From: CALMZY01 sp052033915
Lineage (GTDB): Bacteria > Verrucomicrobiota > Kiritimatiellia > CAIQIC01 > JAGNIJ01
Direction of reading: 5' to 3'
NCBI GenBank assembly: GCA_052033915.1
Contig: JBPOJF010000009.1
Span: 1 to 64,000 of the forward strand
DNA: 64,000 nucleotides
This document shows positions 1 through 8,351 of this stretch, in pieces. Numbering within the stretch: position 1 is the first letter of the stretch; every line of letters starts with the position of its first letter. Under the pieces are notes generated by a model. That model was not told the DNA's origin, made no database searches, and saw only the letters and a program-made list of their open reading frames with translations. A program made the position numbers and the translations under genes.

Positions 1-3000
1 CGCCGCAGACGTTCACGCTTCAGAGCAGCCTGTTGGCCGGCAAGACGGTCCGCGCGTTCGAGCAGGGCCGCATCCTCGCAACGAACTGCAACGGCACGAT
101 CCAGGTGACGCTCCCGCCGGACGGCCATGAGATGCTGGTGGCCTACAATCCCGGGACGAATCGTACGGAAGTCGTCCAGATCGCGGACGCGCCCGCCGTG
201 GTGCACCCGTTCGGCGACAAGACGTACCAGGTCCGGGTGAAATTCGATTGCCGGAACACGACGGGTCTGAAGCTGAAGGCTGCCTTCATGGAGAACGGCG
301 ACAACGGAAACGGGGTGACCAACGAGATCTACTCGATCCTGACGAACGCCGTGACCGGCGCGGGCGAGGCAACATTCTGGATGTGGATCCCCGACTACAA
401 CACGACGCGTCCGGACTACAAGTCCACGCCCGACGGCGGCAAGTACCAGTTCGCCGCGTGGCTGGAAAACGGCTCCGGTGTCAAGATTGCCGAAGCGCTC
501 CCGATGGCCACAATCCTGGAGTGGGGCCTGCGGCCGACCAACGCGCTGCCGACGAATCTCACCAAGGGCCAGGCGGTCAGCGTTCCCGTCGAGTGGGAGG
601 ACCTGTACGAACAGCTCTTCTGGCAGAACACGCCCCTGACGCGCAACCAGGCGTACCCGGCGCGCGTGGCGGTGTTCCGTTCGTCCAAGACGGAAGCGCA
701 GTTCCCCGGGCACTTCACGAAGGTCAACGCGGTGGCGGACTGGTTGGAGAGCCGCGGCTACATGAACGGCAACCCGCTGGACATCTCGTTCGACAACGTC
801 AAGGTCAATACCACGTTCACGGATAACTTCGAAGACGGGAACTACACCGGCTGGACCCGCGCGGCAGGCTGCGCGAACTGGACGGTGACCCAGGCCGTCA
901 CGGGCAGCGTGACCGGCGCGGTGGGCTACTGGAAGATGGACGAGGCCTCCTGGACCGGCGGCGTGAACCAGGTCGTGGACAGCTCGGGGCGCGCGTGCCA
1001 CGGCCGGCCGTACGGCGGCGCGAAGACGACCAACGACGCCCGCGTGATACGCGCGGGTTGGTTCGACGGGTCGGACGATTACGTTGAAGTGACGAACCGG
1101 CCGGTGTTGCAGGCGTCCAGCAACCTGACGCTGAGCTTCTGGATCAAGGGCTCGAACCTGGGCACCAAGCGGATCAACCCGGTGGACAAGAGTTACGGCG
1201 GCGAATTTTCGCTGACCATCGAAACGAACCGCTCGCTGACGTTTTATCAGGGGTATTCGCGGTCCTCGGGCCAGTACATGGGCTGGATGGCTCTTCCGGC
1301 GAACTCGCTGACGAACAATGCGTGGTCGCACGTGGTAATCACGCGCACACGCAGCACGCGGGCGCTGAAGTGTTACCTGAACGGCGTCCTGGCGAGAAGC
1401 ACCACGTACGCGACGAACATGCAGCCGGTGGCGAGCACGTACCCGATCCGGATCGGCCGGGGCTACACGGGGCAGGGCTTCGGCGGGGTGCTGGATGAGG
1501 TGAAGGTGTGCACGAGCGCGTGGACGGCGAGCGACGTGGCTCGCGAATACACGTACGGGGTGAACCGGCTGGCGTTGCGCGCGTCGCGCATCGGCAATTC
1601 GGACAACATCCTGATCAGCGCCAACACGTACACCAACACGACGTTGTCGGCGGATATTCGCTACAACAAGCAGGACAACTACTTCAACGATGCGGAGTTG
1701 TACTTCCGGTACAAGGACCGGGCCAACTTCTGCAAAGTGGGGATCAAGAATTTCTACGGGTTCTGGCGGCTGAAATACACGGTTCGTGTTCGGACCAACA
1801 TCGTCCAGCAGGGCTGGATCTGCGATTTCCCGAAGACCAACCGGCCGGTGGAAAACGTGTGGTACAACCTGAAGGTGGAGTCGTTCGGCAGCACGAACAA
1901 GGTGTACTTCAACGGGCAGTTGAAGGGCTCGTTCTGCGACACGAACTTCCCGTCCGGCAAGATCGGCGTCGGCGGTTCCGCGACGCAGTTGGGCATCTGG
2001 GAGCCGCAGAAAGGCTACTACTTCATCGACGACGACGAGTACAGCTTCTGGGCCCCGGAGGGCACCCCCCAGCTCAGCGGAAAACCGCTGAACCTCGACT
2101 GGGGTTACCTGCAAGGGTTCTACAATACCCTCATCCTCCCCAGCGTGTACGTGATGAGCGACATCGAGGTCTCCAACGTGTGCGCGTGGATCACCAACGG
2201 CCTGAACAGCCTCATCGGAACGGACGGCAGCATCGCCATGAAGAACGAATCGGGCGCCTATGACCTGGGCCGCATCGAGAAGCTGTTCGGCGTGGGGCCG
2301 ACGCTCACGACGCTCACGAACGCCACACGGCTCACGATCGGCGCCCAGGATCACTACGTGACGCTGGACTACAAGGCCGGCAACCAGGTGACGGTCTCCG
2401 GCACCGCCCGGCCGTGGACGACCCTGACGACGGGCAAGGCGCTGGCCACCGTGTCCAACGCCGCGTCGGTCAAGGCGCCCGCCTTGATCGTCAACACGAT
2501 TACCAACAACAGCGCGGCGCCGGCCAAGGTGTTCTGCTTCAACTTCGCGGCGGATTCCGGCACGCAGATGAAGGGCAACCTCAGCACGCTGGCGAAGCGT
2601 GCCTTCGAATGGACGCGCGGGCAGGCGTTCAAGGTCCGGCTCGAACTCAAGTACCAGGTAAATCCGGACTGGCCTGACGGCGATCTGGTGCTCGCCTCGA
2701 CGACCGGCTGGCTCCTGACCGGCTCGGGAACGAACACGCTCGTGATCAACATCCCCACGGATGGCATCATGACGGGCACCAACGTGTACTGGGCCGGTTA
2801 TGTCTACCCGTGGGACGCGGCCGATCCGTGGGCGCTCCATGCGGGCTTCTTTGCGACCGCGAACGACGGCGTGTTCTCGCGCCTCGCGGGAAAGGGACTG
2901 CAGATCCAGGGAATCACCGGGGATGCCTTTGCCGGCCGCGCGTGGGACATGTGGGCGGCGTACAATACGACCGGCCAGCCGACGCGGGTGGTGTTCGGCA

Positions 3001-4577
3001 TCAAGGACAAGGGCGCGGTCAACGTCGAAGACAACTTCAATGACGGCGACTTCGTGGGCTGGAACGTGGTCTCGAACAACAACATCCGGTGGAGCGTGAC
3101 GAATCGCGCGTTGCGCGCCTCGGTGGTCAGCACCGGCGGGTACTCGTATATCTACCGCAATGGGCTGGGCCTCGGCATCACGAACATCACGTTCGAATGC
3201 GACATGCGCTTCATGAACGGCGCGCGGCACGGCGGGTTGCTCTACCGCGGCTGCGTGCTCTATGTGAATCCGCAACTGTGCGGTTGGGCGGACAGCGCGC
3301 CGAACTACTACACGAACAACACGGGCATGAAGACCGGCGCATGGCAGTACGTGGTGCTCAACGTGCGCGACGGGTCGCCGTACCTGCGAAGCGACCTGTT
3401 CGTGGACGGCAAGGCGGTCTTCCTGGACGAGCCGATCGAGACCTCCAGCTTCAAGACCAACACCGTGGGCTTCCTCAGCCCGTACTACCCGGGCTATGTG
3501 GAATGGGACAACGTGCGCATCGCCGACGAACAGTACGTGTTTGCCACCCAGACGGTGAACGGCGTGCATCTGTCGACCAATGTGGCGGCGTTCTGGCCGT
3601 TCATCCCGGACTACGATCCGGCGCGGTGGGAGCACGAAGGCACGACGCTGGGCGGCCGGTACGAGTGGTACGTGTACATGCGCGGAGAAGGTCTGCATAG
3701 CTTCTCCAACGCGCGCGTCTACTTCGCGCCGCGCCTGTGCGTCGAGGCCACGAACTTCCCGGTGCGGCTGAATCCGGGCCAGACGGTGAAAGTTCCCGTG
3801 GAGTGGGAGAAGCTTCCGACGAACTCGGCCATGCTGCGGCTGCGGCTGTGGGATGCCTACACCGGCCTGATTTACGCGGAAGTAACCAATGCAATCTCGG
3901 GTGTGACGGGGACGACCAACGTGGCCGTGACTATTCCAACGATGCCCGAAGGCAGTAATTATGTATGGACCGCGTTCGTTTATCTGAAAACGGCGGCCGA
4001 CCCATGGAACGAACGTATCGGGTCCGACGACACATTCCGGTTCGATGATCTGGGGATCGGCGTAGAACCTGAAACGCCCGTCACGTTTATCCCGCCTCCG
4101 GGGACATACAACGTGTATTCCGATGCCGGAATGCCGTCCGGCTCCGCCAACATGACGTGGGATAGTTATCGGTCTTGGGAGGTGGGATCTGGTGAGGCCT
4201 CGTTCAACGGGAATTACACCAACATTATACCGCCGGAAGGCACGATGTGTTATTACGCATCCACCGTTAACGGAACAACCTACGGCGGGTGGGGCGTGTT
4301 CCGGACCGGGACGGACATGAAGGCGTATTCCAACGGTTATCTCAAGTTCTGGATCCGAAGCTGTGCCGCGATCAAGATCGAGCTCGAAGGACCGCAAAAC
4401 ACCAAGCGCACCCGATCCATCGCATCAACCACGAATACGTGGCAGGAGTATTCGCTGCCCATTACCAGCTTCTCAGGCCTCGTCTTGACCAACATGTACG
4501 GTTTGTTTGCGGCAACGGTGGAAGCGTCGGGGTCAACCTTCTACATCGACAACGTCCGCTGGTCGCTCACGCCCTGA
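1..4577 (+). CDS. Giant secreted LamG/carbohydrate-binding protein, 5' truncated
   Basis: The reading frame is open from base 3 with no upstream stop, so the N-terminus (and any signal peptide) lies outside the window; at least 1,525 residues are present. Three jelly-roll-like stretches start with a DNF-x-DG pattern, as in concanavalin-type repeats. One of these, at about residues 290-500 counted from base 33, is LamG-like: it has YWKMDEAS, then a WFDGSDDYVEV strand, then FWIKG. Ig-like segments recur with a (K/P)GQ-V-VPVEWE signature near residues 180 and 1250. The last 140 residues resemble a galactose-binding-type carbohydrate-binding module ending FYIDNVRW. No catalytic domain is visible in this part. 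It is probably an extracellular polysaccharide- or surface-binding protein. Codon use becomes less GC-biased in the last 600 bases. Exact function unknown. Confidence 0.8.
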   Translation, partial: PQTFTLQSSLLAGKTVRAFEQGRILATNCNGTIQVTLPPDGHEMLVAYNPGTNRTEVVQIADAPAVVHPFGDKTYQVRVKFDCRNTTGLKLKAAFMENGDNGNGVTNEIYSILTNAVTGAGEATFWMWIPDYNTTRPDYKSTPDGGKYQFAAWLENGSGVKIAEALPMATILEWGLRPTNALPTNLTKGQAVSVPVEWEDLYEQLFWQNTPLTRNQAYPARVAVFRSSKTEAQFPGHFTKVNAVADWLESRGYMNGNPLDISFDNVKVNTTFTDNFEDGNYTGWTRAAGCANWTVTQAVTGSVTGAVGYWKMDEASWTGGVNQVVDSSGRACHGRPYGGAKTTNDARVIRAGWFDGSDDYVEVTNRPVLQASSNLTLSFWIKGSNLGTKRINPVDKSYGGEFSLTIETNRSLTFYQGYSRSSGQYMGWMALPANSLTNNAWSHVVITRTRSTRALKCYLNGVLARSTTYATNMQPVASTYPIRIGRGYTGQGFGGVLDEVKVCTSAWTASDVAREYTYGVNRLALRASRIGNSDNILISANTYTNTTLSADIRYNKQDNYFNDAELYFRYKDRANFCKVGIKNFYGFWRLKYTVRVRTNIVQQGWICDFPKTNRPVENVWYNLKVESFGSTNKVYFNGQLKGSFCDTNFPSGKIGVGGSATQLGIWEPQKGYYFIDDDEYSFWAPEGTPQLSGKPLNLDWGYLQGFYNTLILPSVYVMSDIEVSNVCAWITNGLNSLIGTDGSIAMKNESGAYDLGRIEKLFGVGPTLTTLTNATRLTIGAQDHYVTLDYKAGNQVTVSGTARPWTTLTTGKALATVSNAASVKAPALIVNTITNNSAAPAKVFCFNFAADSGTQMKGNLSTLAKRAFEWTRGQAFKVRLELKYQVNPDWPDGDLVLASTTGWLLTGSGTNTLVINIPTDGIMTGTNVYWAGYVYPWDAADPWALHAGFFATANDGVFSRLAGKGLQIQGITGDAFAGRAWDMWAAYNTTGQPTRVVFGIKDKGAVNVEDNFNDGDFVGWNVVSNNNIRWSVTNRALRASVVSTGGYSYIYRNGLGLGITNITFECDMRFMNGARHGGLLYRGCVLYVNPQLCGWADSAPNYYTNNTGMKTGAWQYVVLNVRDGSPYLRSDLFVDGKAVFLDEPIETSSFKTNTVGFLSPYYPGYVEWDNVRIADEQYVFATQTVNGVHLSTNVAAFWPFIPDYDPARWEHEGTTLGGRYEWYVYMRGEGLHSFSNARVYFAPRLCVEATNFPVRLNPGQTVKVPVEWEKLPTNSAMLRLRLWDAYTGLIYAEVTNAISGVTGTTNVAVTIPTMPEGSNYVWTAFVYLKTAADPWNERIGSDDTFRFDDLGIGVEPETPVTFIPPPGTYNVYSDAGMPSGSANMTWDSYRSWEVGSGEASFNGNYTNIIPPEGTMCYYASTVNGTTYGGWGVFRTGTDMKAYSNGYLKFWIRSCAAIKIELEGPQNTKRTRSIASTTNTWQEYSLPITSFSGLVLTNMYGLFAATVEASGSTFYIDNVRWSLTP

Positions 4578-4609
4578 GTTTACGGGATGAGTGCCGTACA
4601 GTGAGGCAT

Positions 4610-4630
4610 GGGGGCGGCGTCGCCGCCCCC
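4610..4630 (+). terminator. GC-rich hairpin after the LamG gene
   Basis: A perfect 10-base stem (GGGGGCGGCG / CGCCGCCCCC) with almost no loop lies 33 bases after the stop codon. There is no T-tract, so an intrinsic terminator is only possible. The rest of the 4578-4814 gap shows no gene. Confidence 0.4.
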
Positions 4631-4814
4631 GGCCGCGCGTGCGGCCCGAAACGGCGTTGCATCTGAAGGCCAACCCGGACTTTCTGTCGGGCGTGCCTGA
4701 ACGATGAGATGCCCCGCGGCGTCTGATCGCGCCCCAGCTTGACTCGGATCGAGTCCTGCGCATAATCATCCCGTCGTTCAAAACAAACCAAGCTTCGTTC
4801 ACAGGAATACTCTT

Positions 4815-5522
4815 ATGACACGGATGAAATGGGACAGATTCGTTATGGGTGCCGCGGTGTGTGCGCTGATGGCGCTATGGGCCGGCGGCTGTGCGTCGTA
4901 TCGCGTGGATAGCTCGTTGCAGCCGGGAAGACCCGCCGCCAAGATGCCGTCCGCGGAGCACTTCCGCGTCACGGCGGTACATTTTGTTGTGCCCACGAAC
5001 GTACCCGGCGGCGGCTTGCCCGATTTCGGGGTTCGCCAGCCGAGCGAAGAGGAACTCCGCAAGCGCCTGATGAACACCGCGACCAACGCGTATCCGGCCG
5101 TGTTTTGCGATGACGAAGGAGCCATTCCGGTCGAGGTCACCATCACCCGATCGGCCAGTAAGACCGATATGGGTGGAGAGGCTTGCGTCTCCTGCCTGAC
5201 CCTCACGATCCTCCCTCTGCGGTCTACGGACAAGACAGACTACACCATCCAGGTGCAGGTCAAGGATGGCCCTGCCAGCGAGAAACTGGCTGCACCTATC
5301 ACGTTTTCGCGTGAAGACACAAGCTGGATGTCCATTCTGCCGACCGGCTGGATTCCCGTTCCGGGCGGAAAGGGAGAGCGGGCGTTGGGGTTGGACAGCG
5401 CCATCCGGAAGGGCGGCGAGTTGACGCTCTCATCTTGCGTTGAGGCGATGGTGATGGCCATCCGCCGGGTGGATGCGGAGACCTGGCAGAAAGTCCGTGC
5501 GTCCGCCGCTGAAGAGCCGTGA
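4815..5522 (+). CDS. Small lipoprotein of unknown function
   Basis: 235 residues. The N-terminus MTRMKWDRF is followed by a hydrophobic stretch ending in WAGGC, a lipobox with Cys26 as the predicted lipidation site, so the mature protein should be membrane-anchored. The rest has no motif I recognise. The C-terminal half contains SILPTGWIPVPGGKGERA and then a helix with EAMVMAIRRVDAETW. The start is ATG 4815, with a weak AGGAA upstream. The stop overlaps a second short frame (5519-5671) by GTGA, so the gene may originally have been longer. Convergent with the anti-sigma fusion downstream. Confidence 0.7.
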   Translation: MTRMKWDRFVMGAAVCALMALWAGGCASYRVDSSLQPGRPAAKMPSAEHFRVTAVHFVVPTNVPGGGLPDFGVRQPSEEELRKRLMNTATNAYPAVFCDDEGAIPVEVTITRSASKTDMGGEACVSCLTLTILPLRSTDKTDYTIQVQVKDGPASEKLAAPITFSREDTSWMSILPTGWIPVPGGKGERALGLDSAIRKGGELTLSSCVEAMVMAIRRVDAETWQKVRASAAEEP

Positions 5523-5671
5523 AGGTCTTCGCGGTGGAGACGCGGGAGATCAAGTCCGGCTTGGGGGACAAGTTCAATACCGGGTTCAGCATCCGGTACG
5601 GCGCGATCCTCGTCGCGCCGGGGATCTGCTTCGGCCCGCTCTTCTTCAAGTCATTGTCCAACCCTGGATAA
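5519..5671 (+). CDS. Possible 50-residue ORF coupled to, or frameshifted from, the lipoprotein gene
   Basis: GTG 5519 overlaps the stop codon of the lipoprotein gene (GTGA) and opens a 50-codon frame ending at TAA 5669-5671. The product (VKVFAVETREIKSG then LGDKFNTGFSIRYGAILVAP, ending FFKSLSNPG) looks like a plausible beta-strand/hydrophobic tail. It could be a coupled small gene, or the C-terminus of the lipoprotein shifted by one frame. The terminal codons run into a dispersed palindromic repeat. Low certainty that it is translated separately. Confidence 0.35.
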   Translation: MKVFAVETREIKSGLGDKFNTGFSIRYGAILVAPGICFGPLFFKSLSNPG

Positions 5672-5700
5672 AACGTTTCTCCCATTCTCCAAGGCTTGGA
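5657..5700. repeat. Paired TCCAA-N3-TTGGA palindromes, copy 1
   Basis: Two palindromes, TCCAACCCTGGA (5657-5668, a 12-base variant) and TCCAAGGCTTGGA (5688-5700), start 31 bases apart. They sit between the convergent ends of the lipoprotein region and the anti-sigma fusion. Same architecture as copies at 16923, 36694, 52559 and 62534. Confidence 0.75.
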
Positions 5701-5711
5701 CAATCCCGACA

Positions 5712-6956
5712 CTACAGCGCCAGCACGGCCATGGCGGTGGCGTAAACGCGGCCGCCGGCGGAACTCCAGCGGTCCTGCGTTTCAAAACTGCCGACGTGTT
5801 CTCCTGTGCCGGCCTGGCACAGCCGGAGCGAATCGCGCAGTTTCGCGGCGAGTTCGGTGTCCGATCCGCCGGAGGCGGAAAGCGCCTGCGTCATGAAGTA
5901 CAGCCGGTAGTAATCCACGTCGGACGTCTGTCGCGCGGCATCGCGCAGGGCCTCCAGGATCCGCGGCAGGCGGGCGGATGACGTGCGGCGATACTTGTTG
6001 TTGAGGAAGCAAACCGCGCCGGCGGCCGTGAGCGTTTCGTATCCGTAGGGGAAGTCGTTTGCGTGCGCGTATCCGACGCGGCCTTTCTCGTCCACCGCGC
6101 TGTCGAGCCAAGCGAGTCCTTTTTCGATACTCGGTTGCATGCCGTATTGCCCCATGGAGTCGGCCTTGATCAGGGCCTGCAATTGCCAGACGGTGATGGA
6201 CGTGTTGCAGGAATCCGTGGCCTCCCGGGGATAGCCCCAGCCGCCGGACGGCTGCTGGTTGGTCCGGATGTACGTAAGCGCAAGCGTCGCCGCCTGTTTC
6301 CAGCGGGTATCGTTTGCGCGGGCGCATGCTTCGAGAAACGCGAGCGTCGCCAGGCCTTGGTTGTACGGAGTCCCGCTGTTCAGCGCGCCGATCCGGCCCT
6401 CCGGGTTCTGCTGGCCGAGCAGGTAATCGAGGCCGCGGCGGATCGCGTCGCCGTTTGGGCCGTCCAGCGCGTTCTCGTCCTGCTTCAGGAGCGCGAGGAC
6501 CGCGAGCGCGGCAATGCCCGGCGCGTAATTCTTCTGGGCGCCCCATTTGAACGTGTCCCAATGGCCGTCCGGTTCCTGGGTCGTACGAAGCCATACAGCG
6601 GCGGCAGTCACGCGCGGATCCGCTCTCGTGCCGAGGCGCGGGACGACGAGGCCGACCAGCGCCCCCACGCCAACGAGCCCGAGCACCAGCGCGGCAGCGC
6701 GCAGGAATACAGGACGGAGGCTGCGATTTCCGGCCTGCACGCGCTCAAGAATAGCGGGCGCAAGATCCTGGCTCTCGACCGGCGGGAGAGGACGCCCCAG
6801 CATTTCGATTGTTCTGCGGTGGCTCTCGGCCGCCGCCCTGCATGCCGGACAATTTTTGAGGTGCTGTTCGAGCGATGCGCGCGCATCCTGCGACAGCTCG
6901 CCTTGCAGGAAAGCCGGAAGGTCGGATGCGTGGGGGCATTCGTCATGGTTGTGCAT
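5712..6956 (-). CDS. Anti-sigma factor fused to a squalene-cyclase-like alpha/alpha toroid
   Basis: 414 residues. Residues 1-50 form a zinc-finger anti-sigma domain: His and Cys near the start (MHNHDECPH), then HLKNCPACR, matching the HxxxCxxC pattern of ZAS proteins. A single membrane helix follows (about 82-105, LRAAALVLGLVGVGALVGLVV). The remaining ~300 residues are periplasmic and carry repeats of the terpenoid cyclase/prenyltransferase toroid family (QEPDGHWDTF, QQNPEGRIG, QQPSGGWGYPRE, SAGGRVYATAM). There is no DXDD or similar catalytic motif, so a structural or ligand-sensing role is likely. The start ATG 6956 has GGAG upstream and overlaps the ECF sigma gene by 14 bases, indicating coupled translation. 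Inference: it holds the sigma factor at the membrane and releases it on a periplasmic signal. Confidence 0.8.
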   Translation of the reverse strand: MHNHDECPHASDLPAFLQGELSQDARASLEQHLKNCPACRAAAESHRRTIEMLGRPLPPVESQDLAPAILERVQAGNRSLRPVFLRAAALVLGLVGVGALVGLVVPRLGTRADPRVTAAAVWLRTTQEPDGHWDTFKWGAQKNYAPGIAALAVLALLKQDENALDGPNGDAIRRGLDYLLGQQNPEGRIGALNSGTPYNQGLATLAFLEACARANDTRWKQAATLALTYIRTNQQPSGGWGYPREATDSCNTSITVWQLQALIKADSMGQYGMQPSIEKGLAWLDSAVDEKGRVGYAHANDFPYGYETLTAAGAVCFLNNKYRRTSSARLPRILEALRDAARQTSDVDYYRLYFMTQALSASGGSDTELAAKLRDSLRLCQAGTGEHVGSFETQDRWSSAGGRVYATAMAVLAL

Positions 6957-7476
6957 GGAAATACTCCTTCAGTTTGTTCATCGCCATGAACACGCGAGAT
7001 TTGACGGTCCCCTCCGGGATCCCAAGCGCCTCGCTGATCTCGCTGTAACGCAGACCCTGGCAGACGCTCATCACCAGCACGATTCTCAGCTTGTCCGGCA
7101 GTTGATCGAGCGCGTGCAGGGTGTCCATCCTGTCTTGAATGCGGCTCATGTTCCCGTCGCTCCCGGCGTTCGCTTCCTGCCGGGCGCGCTCCTGGATTCG
7201 GAAGATGCGCTGAAGCTTGCGCCACCGGTCCGCCCATACGTGGCGGGCGAGGGTGTAAAGAAACGTGGTGAACTTCGCGCTGTATGTGTAGCGATCACGA
7301 TGCCGATAGAGCCTCAAAAAGACGTCCTGAACCAAGTCTTCCGCTTCATTACCAGCGCCCAATCGCCGGAAAAAGTTCAGCAGGGGAGTTTGATGGCGGC
7401 GGATCAGCGCGGCAAATGCATCCGGATCGCCATCGCGTGTTTCTTCCATCAATTCGTGGTCCGGACGTCCCTGCAT
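6943..7476 (-). CDS. ECF-type RNA polymerase sigma factor
   Basis: 177 residues from ATG 7476. Region 2 is FAALIRRHQTPLLNFFRRLG followed by AEDLVQDVFLRLYRHRDRY; region 4 is RYSEISEALGIPEGTVKSRV, the helix-turn-helix of group 4 sigma factors. An in-frame upstream extension to 7593 runs through the 16-base tandem repeats and is unlikely to be coding. A purine-rich GAAAGG precedes ATG 7476. It forms a two-gene unit with the overlapping anti-sigma/toroid gene and is divergent from tonB and the receptor, so these four genes may be one regulon. Targets are unknown. Confidence 0.88.
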   Translation of the reverse strand: MQGRPDHELMEETRDGDPDAFAALIRRHQTPLLNFFRRLGAGNEAEDLVQDVFLRLYRHRDRYTYSAKFTTFLYTLARHVWADRWRKLQRIFRIQERARQEANAGSDGNMSRIQDRMDTLHALDQLPDKLRIVLVMSVCQGLRYSEISEALGIPEGTVKSRVFMAMNKLKEYFHAQP

Positions 7477-7513
7477 GACCTTTCTTTTCCAGGTTTTCAG
7501 ACCGCAGATCAAC

Positions 7514-7577
7514 GGAAAAACGCCCTGCCGAAAAAACGCCTTGCCGGGAAAACGCCCTTCCGAAAAAACACTCTGCC
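7514..7577. repeat. Four 16-base tandem repeats upstream of the ECF sigma gene
   Basis: Units at 7514, 7530, 7546 and 7562, for example GGAAAAACGCCCTGCC, GAAAAAACGCCTTGCC, GGGAAAACGCCCTTCC and GAAAAAACACTCTGCC. The period of 16 is not a multiple of three, which argues for a DNA or RNA signal rather than a peptide repeat. They lie 37-101 bases upstream of the sigma start codon. Confidence 0.8.
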
Positions 7578-7583
7578 GGTCCG

Positions 7584-7625
7584 CGCACGCCATCCCACAC
7601 TTTATAAAGTGTGGGATGGCGTGCG
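7584..7625. promoter_or_regulatory. 42-base perfect palindrome in the sigma/tonB divergent region
   Basis: Every base from 7584 to 7625 is self-complementary about the central TTTATAAA. The left arm starts CGCACGCCATCCCACAC. It may form a very stable hairpin on either transcript (a bidirectional terminator without U-tract) or be an operator. It follows directly on the 16-base repeats. Confidence 0.8.
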
Positions 7626-7700
7626 GCAGAGGAGGATTCGCGTTTCCCCGTTGTTTGTATGAACCCTTTCGCCCTGCCGGGCGTTTATAGCCTTCGAATC

Positions 7701-8351
7701 ATGAGAAGGATTCCGCGGCAGCAGCGCACGGGCGAAGTGCGAAAAGTGGTTGTGGATCGGAAGCGGCTGGAGGCGTTTCGCACGCCCCCGTGGTGGTCGC
7801 GGCGCGCCCGTTTTGCGATGTCCGGGTTCGCGCTGGCGTTGGCGGTATGCCTTCACGCGGCGGCTGTTGCAGCCGTTGCCGTGTGGCAGAGGCAGGCGTC
7901 GGCGGAGATCCTGGAAACCCACGCGGTGGCGATCCTTCCGGAAATCCCGCCGGTCGAGGCCTTTGTCACTTCGCCCGATTCGATCGGCGACGGAATCTAC
8001 GAGCGCGCGGCGGACATGTCTGCAACGGAGCAGGCGTTGTCCGTGTCCTCGAACTACTGGGACCAGGTGCGCGCGGCGATTGCCGGGCGCGTCCGATACC
8101 CGAAAGCCGCCGTTCTCCGGAAGGTGGAAGGGACGGTGGACCTGCATCTGATGGTGGACCGTGACGGATTCCTGCGGCTCGCTGTCCCGTTGAATGCCCC
8201 CCCGGAATCCCTCGCGCAGGCGGCGGTGGACGCCGCACGCCGTGCCGCGCCGTTTCCGGCGAACACCAACGGCGGGTACGAAGTGACCTCCGTGATCCTG
8301 CCCGTCCATTTTCTGTTGAAGCAAAAACCGGAAAGGAGAGCGTTCGAGTGA
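7701..8351 (+). CDS. TonB-like energy transducer
   Basis: 216 residues from ATG 7701 (other in-frame starts exist at 7659 and GTG 7611, the latter inside the palindrome). After a basic N-terminus there is one membrane helix (FAMSGFALALAVCLHAAAVA). A periplasmic part follows, ending in a TonB C-terminal-type fold: RVRYPKAAVLRKVEGTVDLH, then DRDGFLRLAVPLNAPPESLA and VTSVILPVHF. The usual long Pro-rich spacer is nearly absent. Its stop overlaps the receptor start by 4 bases (GTGA), so the two are coupled. Function inferred: energises the adjacent receptor. No exbB/exbD in the window. Confidence 0.75.
   Translation: MRRIPRQQRTGEVRKVVVDRKRLEAFRTPPWWSRRARFAMSGFALALAVCLHAAAVAAVAVWQRQASAEILETHAVAILPEIPPVEAFVTSPDSIGDGIYERAADMSATEQALSVSSNYWDQVRAAIAGRVRYPKAAVLRKVEGTVDLHLMVDRDGFLRLAVPLNAPPESLAQAAVDAARRAAPFPANTNGGYEVTSVILPVHFLLKQKPERRAFE

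Noticed and set aside
7477..7593. Longer N-terminus of the ECF sigma factor starting at 7593
   Set aside because: It would translate the 16-base repeats and part of the palindrome; homology starts at the ATG at 7476.
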